Assembly (NCBI GenBank): GCA_017543725.1
Contig: JAFYFO010000127.1
Span: forward strand, 1-9,756
Direction: 5' to 3'
Length of the DNA stretch: 9,756 bases
Source of the DNA: Eubacterium sp.
GTDB lineage: Bacteria; Bacillota; Clostridia; Oscillospirales; Acutalibacteraceae
Shown: positions 5,188 through 9,756 of the stretch, piece after piece
How the letters are laid out: each line of letters begins with the position of its first letter
How positions within the stretch are numbered: position 1 is the stretch's first letter
Made by a program: the position numbers and the translations under genes
Notes under the pieces: model-generated
The model's database searches: none
What the model was told of the DNA's origin: nothing
Seen by the model: the letters and a program-made list of their open reading frames with translations, nothing else

Positions 5188-7230
5188 TTATTCATCCTTC
5201 TGAGATTCTTCGATAACCTTCTGAGTGATATGCTCGGGGCATCTTTCGTATCTTGCAAATTCAGTTGTGAAAGAGCCTCTGCCCTGAGTTATCTGGCGCA
5301 TTGCGGTTGAGAAAGTTGTCATCTCCGCCTGAGGAACTTCGGCAACGATTTCCTGCATACCGTCGGAAGTCGGATTCATACCGAGAACTCTGCCGCGGCG
5401 CTTATTGATATCGCCGATAATGTCGCCCATAGCCTCATCATTACAAATTGCGTTAAGAGTTATAATCGGTTCAAGAAGAACGGGACCCGCATTGGGAATA
5501 CCGTTTTTGAATGCGATTGAAGCAGCCATCTTGAAACTCATTTCACTTGAGTCAACGGGGTGATATGAGCCGTCGAAAAGAGTTGCCTTAACGCCAACCA
5601 TCGGATAGCCTGCAAGAACGCCGCGTTCCATTGATTCTTTAAGTCCTTTTTCAACTGCGGGGAAGAAGTTTTTGGGAACGGAACCGCCGACAACTCTTTC
5701 AGCGAAGATGAGTTCATCGCTGTCGCAGGGTTCAAACTCGATAAATACATCACCGAACTGGCCGTGACCGCCCGACTGTTTCTTATGTCTTCCCTGACAT
5801 TCAACTTTTCTTGAAATTGTTTCTCTGTATGCAACTCTCGGCTGAATAAGAAGGGCAGTAACCTTATATCTTTCTTTAAGTTTTGAAAGCGCAACATCAA
5901 GATGCTGTTCGCCGAGACCCGAAATAATTGTTTGATGAGTTTCGGTGTTTGATTCAAATTTGATTGACGGGTCTTCATCAATCATCTTGTTGATAGCGTT
6001 TGCAATCTTTTCTTCATCGCCCTTCTTTTCGGGAACGATTGCCATTGAATATGATGCGCCGGGAACATCAACTCTGTTGAGAGTTACGATATTGTTCGGA
6101 GCGCACATTGTGTCGCCTGTTTTAAAGGTTGAAAGTTTTGCAATAGCGCAGATATCGCCTTCGCAAACATCCTTCGCATCGCTTTGCTTTGAACCGAGCA
6201 TATTAACGAGTTTACCGACTCTTTCTTCGTCGCCGGTTCTTGAGTTAACAACGGACATACCCTGGGAGAGTTTTCCGCCGATAACTTTGAAGAAATTGAG
6301 TTTTCCGATAAACGGGTCTGCAACAGTTTTGAAGCAGATTGCCGCAAGAGGAGCGTTTGGATCAACAGCAATTTCAACAGGTTCTTCGTTTTCATTGCTT
6401 GCATACTCACCCTTCGGTGACGGAGCACATTCAGCGATAAAGGAAAGAAGTTGGTCTACGCCTTCGCCGCTGAGACCCGAAAGCGCGAAAACGGGAACAA
6501 TTGTTCCGTCCGCAATACCGATTGAAAGACCCTTAATCTTTTCTTCCTTGGTTAGCGGCTCGCCTTCGAAATATTTTTCCATAAGTTCATCATCAGCGCC
6601 TGCAACTGCTTCATTGAAGACTTCTTTGATAGCGTCGAATCTGCCTTCGTCATCATGAGCAACATCTGCGGGAGTTGACTTAGTTCCGTTATACGAATAT
6701 GCTTTATCTTCAATCATATTATAGTAGCCCGCAACTTTTGAGCCGTTTAGAATCGGAACGACTACGGGGCAGACTGTTGTTCCGAATTTTGCAACAAGAC
6801 CGTTGAACGCTTTATAAAAGTCCGCTCTTTCATCGTCCATTTTTGTTGTTACGAAAATTCTTGCCTTGCCCTTCTGGGTTGCAGTTTTAAACGCTTTTTC
6901 AGCACCTGCCGCGATTCCCGAACGGGCGGAAACAACGATTACTGCTGTATCTGCCGCACGCATACCTTCTGCAGGACCGAGAGCGAAATCAAAAAGACCG
7001 GGAGTGTCTATTACATTGATTTTTGCATTGTTATAGTTAAACTGGAGAACCGAAGACGAAATGCTGACGCCTCTTTTTTTCTCTTCCGAATCGAAATCCG
7101 AAACAGTGTTGCCGTCTGAGATTTTTCCCATTCTCTCTGTTACGCCTGCAACATTAAGCATTGCTTCCGCGAGAGTTGTTTTACCCTTGGAAGCGTGACC
7201 GACAATGGTTATATTTTTTATTTTACTCAT
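5188..7230 (-). CDS. EF-G-like translational GTPase (second-class EF-G paralogue)
   Basis: A 680-residue, full-length five-domain EF-G-type protein. The P-loop is G-H-A-S-K-G-K-T at 11-18, switch I is R-G-V-S-I (53-57), G3 is D-T-P-G-L-F-D-F (75-82) and G4 is T-K-M-D (129-132). Domain IV keeps the S-G-G-H-G-Q-F-G-D-V segment and D-G-S-Y-H-P-V-D-S-S-E-M, and domain V follows. Three G-domain residues depart from canonical EF-G: the catalytic His after DTPG is Leu79, the switch I Thr is Ser56 and the G4 Asn is Thr129. These fit the EF-G-like paralogue group rather than the main translocase FusA, which should be encoded elsewhere with the ribosomal genes. Function of the group in Clostridia is not settled; slow or altered GTP hydrolysis is an inference. 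ATG 7230 has GGAGGA seven bases upstream; the in-frame ATG at 7254 is before that site. Confidence 0.92.
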   Translation of the reverse strand: MSKIKNITIVGHASKGKTTLAEAMLNVAGVTERMGKISDGNTVSDFDSEEKKRGVSISSSVLQFNYNNAKINVIDTPGLFDFALGPAEGMRAADTAVIVVSARSGIAAGAEKAFKTATQKGKARIFVTTKMDDERADFYKAFNGLVAKFGTTVCPVVVPILNGSKVAGYYNMIEDKAYSYNGTKSTPADVAHDDEGRFDAIKEVFNEAVAGADDELMEKYFEGEPLTKEEKIKGLSIGIADGTIVPVFALSGLSGEGVDQLLSFIAECAPSPKGEYASNENEEPVEIAVDPNAPLAAICFKTVADPFIGKLNFFKVIGGKLSQGMSVVNSRTGDEERVGKLVNMLGSKQSDAKDVCEGDICAIAKLSTFKTGDTMCAPNNIVTLNRVDVPGASYSMAIVPEKKGDEEKIANAINKMIDEDPSIKFESNTETHQTIISGLGEQHLDVALSKLKERYKVTALLIQPRVAYRETISRKVECQGRHKKQSGGHGQFGDVFIEFEPCDSDELIFAERVVGGSVPKNFFPAVEKGLKESMERGVLAGYPMVGVKATLFDGSYHPVDSSEMSFKMAASIAFKNGIPNAGPVLLEPIITLNAICNDEAMGDIIGDINKRRGRVLGMNPTSDGMQEIVAEVPQAEMTTFSTAMRQITQGRGSFTTEFARYERCPEHITQKVIEESQKDE

Positions 7231-7236
7231 AAATTT

Positions 7237-7242
7237 TCCTCC
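7237..7242 (-). promoter_or_regulatory. Shine-Dalgarno of the EF-G-like gene that decides the start
   Basis: GGAGGA, then six to seven A/T bases and ATG (7230-7228). This places the start eight codons inside the longest open frame, and the resulting N-terminus M-S-K-I-K-N-I-T-I-V-G-H matches EF-G proteins. Confidence 0.88.
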
Positions 7243-7261
7243 ATAATAAAACATTGTTAAA

Positions 7262-7290
7262 ATTGTATAATAAATTCATTGATATGTCAA
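7262..7290 (-). promoter_or_regulatory. Sigma-A-type promoter of the EF-G-like gene
   Basis: Perfect -35 TTGACA (7290-7285), 17-base spacer, -10 TACAAT (7267-7262) on the - strand. Predicted start of transcription is near 7255, giving a leader of about 25 bases. It is the best promoter in the window and implies strong, independent expression. Confidence 0.85.
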
Positions 7291-7333
7291 TAGAACTTGA
7301 ACAATTTCAACATATCGCATAAATTTTCAGTGA

Positions 7334-9460
7334 TTATTTTGTTAGTATTACTGATACAACGGACTGCGCGGGGATAACAAGACCTTCCGACATATAGAAA
7401 TTTCCGCTCTTTTTGAGTTTCAAATCGTCCTGAGCCGTTGTCTGATAAAGTTTGAACTGAGAATAACCCTGAGCGTTTATGTTTGCCGTTTTATTGCTTT
7501 TTGTCTGGTTAACATAAACGATAACAAGGGATGAATCGGGATTAACAAACGCGCTTGAGAGCAAATCTTTCTGAGCGCAGTTGATATCAACTCTCTTTGC
7601 GCCCTCCTTGATGAATTTTGAATACTGACCGAGGCACCATAGGCGTTTTGTCAGTTTAATATCGGCGTGGTTTGAATCGTTGATATAAACAAGTCCGTCG
7701 GGATATATTCCGTTTGAAACTCCTGTCCACCAGTTCCACTGATTTGCATTAAGAATTGTTAAATCCTCGTTGATGATTCTTGCCATCTGAACTCCGAAAT
7801 CAATAGTGTAGCCGTTGAGTGCTTCGCCCTGCAAATTCTGACAGGTTTCATAAACGCCTGTGTTGACATCATTATACATCTGGCAGTATTCCGTGCAGGC
7901 AATATTCAGCGAAGTATCAATTGAATCAACATAGTTTCTGCACTGCTCTTTTCCGTGGGCGTTTGCCCAATATGAATGGCAGGAAATGCTGTTATAATAT
8001 CTCTTATTGAGAAGGTCATTGAATATTTCATTAACATAATCAACAAAATATGTATTGTTGCCGTTATCGTCTATTCCCTCTGCGGCTCCGCCTTCAAACA
8101 TAGAGAATTTATATGGCTTTCCGTATCCCTTCTTTGCCATCTCATTATATAGTTTTCTGAGTTCGTAGGGCTTATAATGGCAGCCCTCCTGATTCATATA
8201 TCCTTCCCTGTTGCAAGCCCATTCAAACTGAGGCTCGTTAACGGGAGAAACATCAAAAACATTATATCCCTGAGAAAGGAAATAATCGGCAACATCACAT
8301 TCAAACTGAGCATATAACTTATAATTCTTTTCATCAAGATTTGATTTATAATACCAATATCCCCAGTTTTCATACTGCTGAGTTTCTTCGTTGAAAACCT
8401 CATTATTAGAGCAGTACGCCTTTCCGTTTTTAGTCAGTTGAACCGGGGGTGAATTTGAAAACAGACAGAGTTTTAAATCATCCCCTGCATATTCCTTTGC
8501 TATTTTCAGGCTGTTTTGTGCCTCGGCGTCTCGCGAGAAATCATATGTAAGTTTATTAGTAGTAAAATCAACATCTGTTAAAAAGCCGTCCGTTCTCGCC
8601 CAGTAATTCCACATTTTATCATCACTGCGAGAACCTGTTCCGACATTATAGCGATAGATATTAAGTCCTATTCCCTCTTTCGGACTGTAGAGATACTTAA
8701 TAATATCCTTTGCGTTTTCCCAACCGCCGACTTTATGACCCCACCAGCAGGCGGAAGCGCCGAAACCTTCCATTGTCTGATATGTTTTAGCGGCGTTTAT
8801 TGTTGAAACATTCGCAGAATTTATCACTGACGGAGAAATAACGGATGAAGAAGCAGAATAATAATATCTGCCGCCGACTTTTCTGTACGCTGAAATTCTG
8901 AAATAGTATTTCTTATCGGAAGCAACCGAAACGGAAACCTTATTTGCCGATGCGGTTTTGCTTTTAACGCTCTTTTTAAATGTTTTATCGGTTGAATAAT
9001 TAATTTTATATCCCTGAGCGTTTTTAACCTTGCTCCAGGAAAAACTGACGCTTGAAGCGTTTCTTCCGAGAACTTTAAAATTTTTAACCTTATCGGGAAG
9101 CGTTGAAACAGTTAGTTTTGATGAATAAGCGGAAAAAACTTTTTTCTTTTTAACCGTTTTATATGCTTTAACCGCATAAGTATAGTTTGTTCCCGATGTT
9201 AGTTTTGTTATTTTATACGAGTTTTTGCCAAGTGTTTTAAGTGATTTATACTTCTTTGTTTTGCTGTTATATGAATAAACAGTGTATCCGCTTGCGCTTT
9301 TAACCTTTTTCCATTTAAGGCTAACGCTTGAAGTTGTTGATGTTGCTGAAAGCGAGGTCGGCTTTGACGGCGCGCTGCTTTTAGCATAAACGCTGAAAGG
9401 CAGAGCCGTTATAATAAGAATTACGCTGAGAATTAAAGTTAACAGTCTTTTATATTTCAT
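7334..9460 (-). CDS. Secreted glycoside hydrolase family 30 enzyme with two N-terminal FN3 domains
   Basis: A 708-residue exported protein. Residues 1-26 form a signal peptide (basic start, hydrophobic core, V-Y-A before the predicted cut). Two FN3 domains follow (about 31-121 and 122-211), then a GH30-type (beta/alpha)8 barrel from about 218 beginning E-G-F-G-A-S-A-C-W-W-G, and a C-terminal beta-sandwich (about 615-708). The likely acid/base is E409 in S-P-V-N-E-P-Q-F-E-W and the nucleophile E524 in A-C-T-E-Y-C. The G-A-S-x-x-W-W start recalls endo-beta-1,6-galactanase-type GH30 enzymes, so arabinogalactan side chains are a plausible target, but subfamily and substrate are inferred. The FN3 pair is extremely basic (39 Lys/Arg against 3 Asp, no Glu). 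No dockerin, sortase motif or C-terminal anchor is seen. The barrel is unusually rich in cysteine (13). The start has AAAGGAG nine bases upstream. Confidence 0.9.
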   Translation of the reverse strand: MKYKRLLTLILSVILIITALPFSVYAKSSAPSKPTSLSATSTTSSVSLKWKKVKSASGYTVYSYNSKTKKYKSLKTLGKNSYKITKLTSGTNYTYAVKAYKTVKKKKVFSAYSSKLTVSTLPDKVKNFKVLGRNASSVSFSWSKVKNAQGYKINYSTDKTFKKSVKSKTASANKVSVSVASDKKYYFRISAYRKVGGRYYYSASSSVISPSVINSANVSTINAAKTYQTMEGFGASACWWGHKVGGWENAKDIIKYLYSPKEGIGLNIYRYNVGTGSRSDDKMWNYWARTDGFLTDVDFTTNKLTYDFSRDAEAQNSLKIAKEYAGDDLKLCLFSNSPPVQLTKNGKAYCSNNEVFNEETQQYENWGYWYYKSNLDEKNYKLYAQFECDVADYFLSQGYNVFDVSPVNEPQFEWACNREGYMNQEGCHYKPYELRKLYNEMAKKGYGKPYKFSMFEGGAAEGIDDNGNNTYFVDYVNEIFNDLLNKRYYNSISCHSYWANAHGKEQCRNYVDSIDTSLNIACTEYCQMYNDVNTGVYETCQNLQGEALNGYTIDFGVQMARIINEDLTILNANQWNWWTGVSNGIYPDGLVYINDSNHADIKLTKRLWCLGQYSKFIKEGAKRVDINCAQKDLLSSAFVNPDSSLVIVYVNQTKSNKTANINAQGYSQFKLYQTTAQDDLKLKKSGNFYMSEGLVIPAQSVVSVILTK

Positions 9461-9485
9461 ATTTATGCGCTCCTTTCCAAATTTA

Positions 9486-9514
9486 ATTATACATAAATAA
9501 AATAATTATTTCAA
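9486..9514 (-). promoter_or_regulatory. Sigma-A-type promoter of the GH30 gene
   Basis: -35 TTGAAA (9514-9509), 17-base spacer, consensus -10 TATAAT (9491-9486) on the - strand. The leader would be about 20 bases and includes the GGAAAGGAG ribosome site. Confidence 0.82.
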
Positions 9515-9532
9515 CTGATATAAGAATTATTG

Positions 9533-9540
9533 CAAATTTG
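9533..9540. promoter_or_regulatory. Short palindrome between two divergent promoters
   Basis: CAAATTTG lies in the 35 bases between the two -35 boxes. Such a short AT-rich palindrome can occur by chance, so an operator role is only a possibility. Confidence 0.2.
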
Positions 9541-9549
9541 TTACTTTTG

Positions 9550-9578
9550 TTGAAAAATAAAATCATATAAAGTATTAT
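9550..9578 (+). promoter_or_regulatory. Sigma-A-type promoter of the NuoE-like gene
   Basis: -35 TTGAAA (9550-9555), 17-base spacer, -10 TATTAT (9573-9578). Predicted transcription start is near 9585, followed by AAGGAG at 9595-9600, seven bases before the ATG. Confidence 0.78.
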
Positions 9579-9607
9579 ATATACAAAAATATTTAAGGAG
9601 TGGTATT

Positions 9608-9756
9608 ATGGCAGATTTAAAAAAGGTTGACCTCAGCCTTATCGGCGGTATTCTTGATGAATATGCCTCGGTTAAAGGCAGCCTTATAACTATTTTGCAA
9701 AAAACTCAGGACATCTACGGATATCTTCCCAAAGAAGCCATTGATTTAATCAGTGA
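9608..9756 (+). CDS. NuoE-like [2Fe-2S] (thioredoxin-like) subunit, N-terminal 49 residues
   Basis: The start is ATG with AAGGAG seven bases upstream; the frame runs off the window. The visible part reads like the N-terminal helical region of 24-kDa NADH dehydrogenase / hydrogenase subunits: a helix, then G-S-L-I-T-I-L-Q-K-T-Q-D-I-Y-G-Y-L-P-K-E-A, which is the hallmark I-x-x-L-Q-x-x-Q-x-x-x-G-Y-L-P of the family. The four cysteines that bind the [2Fe-2S] cluster come later, outside the window. In Clostridia this gene commonly begins an operon for an electron-bifurcating hydrogenase or an NADH-dependent reductase (NuoE-NuoF-catalytic subunit). Which one cannot be told from this fragment. Confidence 0.82.
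   Translation, partial: MADLKKVDLSLIGGILDEYASVKGSLITILQKTQDIYGYLPKEAIDLIS

Noticed and set aside
5538..5981. A 147-codon open frame on the - strand within the EF-G-like gene
   Set aside because: It is a frame-shifted reading of conserved EF-G sequence, with no independent start signal.
5945..6658. A 237-codon open frame on the + strand within the EF-G-like gene
   Set aside because: It lies antisense to a clearly conserved GTPase gene, has no ribosome site and no recognisable protein features; it is a shadow of codon bias on the other strand.
7297..7310. TTGAA-CAAT-TTCAA as a terminator of the GH30 gene
   Set aside because: The 5-bp AT-rich stem is too weak and no T-run follows on the transcribed strand; it could at most be a binding site upstream of the EF-G-like promoter.
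7334..9460. Cellulosome or sortase attachment of the GH30 protein
   Set aside because: No dockerin repeats, LPxTG-like motif or C-terminal membrane segment are present; the protein ends in the GH30 beta-domain.

Overview
The window looks like the chromosome of an anaerobic, AT-rich Gram-positive bacterium, most likely a gut Clostridia of the Ruminococcaceae/Oscillospirales type. This is inferred from cdaA-cdaR, strong purine-rich Shine-Dalgarno sites, compact intrinsic terminators, a DUF3343 plus class V aminotransferase pair, a second EF-G-like GTPase, a lysine-rich FN3 secreted glycosidase, and a NuoE-type gene typical of hydrogenase/NADH modules. No phage, transposon, CRISPR, tRNA or rRNA signal was seen.

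Layout. At the left edge (+ strand, to 650) is the C-terminal part of a ROK-family sugar kinase; its upstream portion carries two in-frame stops and a damaged catalytic motif. It converges on a leftward block, with a bidirectional terminator at 661-695. The leftward block, in order of transcription from 4307 down to 699, is DUF3343 protein, cysteine-desulfurase-like PLP enzyme (ATGA overlap), 56-65 nt gap, cdaA (diadenylate cyclase), cdaR (TAATG overlap). Further right, also leftward and each closed by its own hairpin, are a HdeD/DUF308 membrane protein (4435-5124) and an EF-G-like GTPase (5188-7230). Next is a secreted GH30-family glycosidase with two FN3 domains (7334-9460), and finally, divergently, the first 49 codons of a NuoE-like [2Fe-2S] subunit (9608 to the edge).

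How they work together. CdaA makes c-di-AMP and CdaR is its membrane-anchored regulator; the usual third gene, glmM, is not here. The DUF3343/PLP pair probably handles sulfur or selenium from cysteine or selenocysteine, but no selenium gene is visible to confirm this. The GH30 enzyme would cut plant or host glycans outside the cell. The NuoE-like subunit would begin an electron-transfer operon outside the window. These are mostly unrelated housekeeping and accessory units side by side, and I do not see one new multi-gene system.

Four genes have an upstream in-frame start codon that lies in or against the Shine-Dalgarno sequence, and the shorter starts are preferred. No gene-free stretch exceeds 300 bases; the longest, 9461-9607, holds two divergent sigma-A-like promoters.
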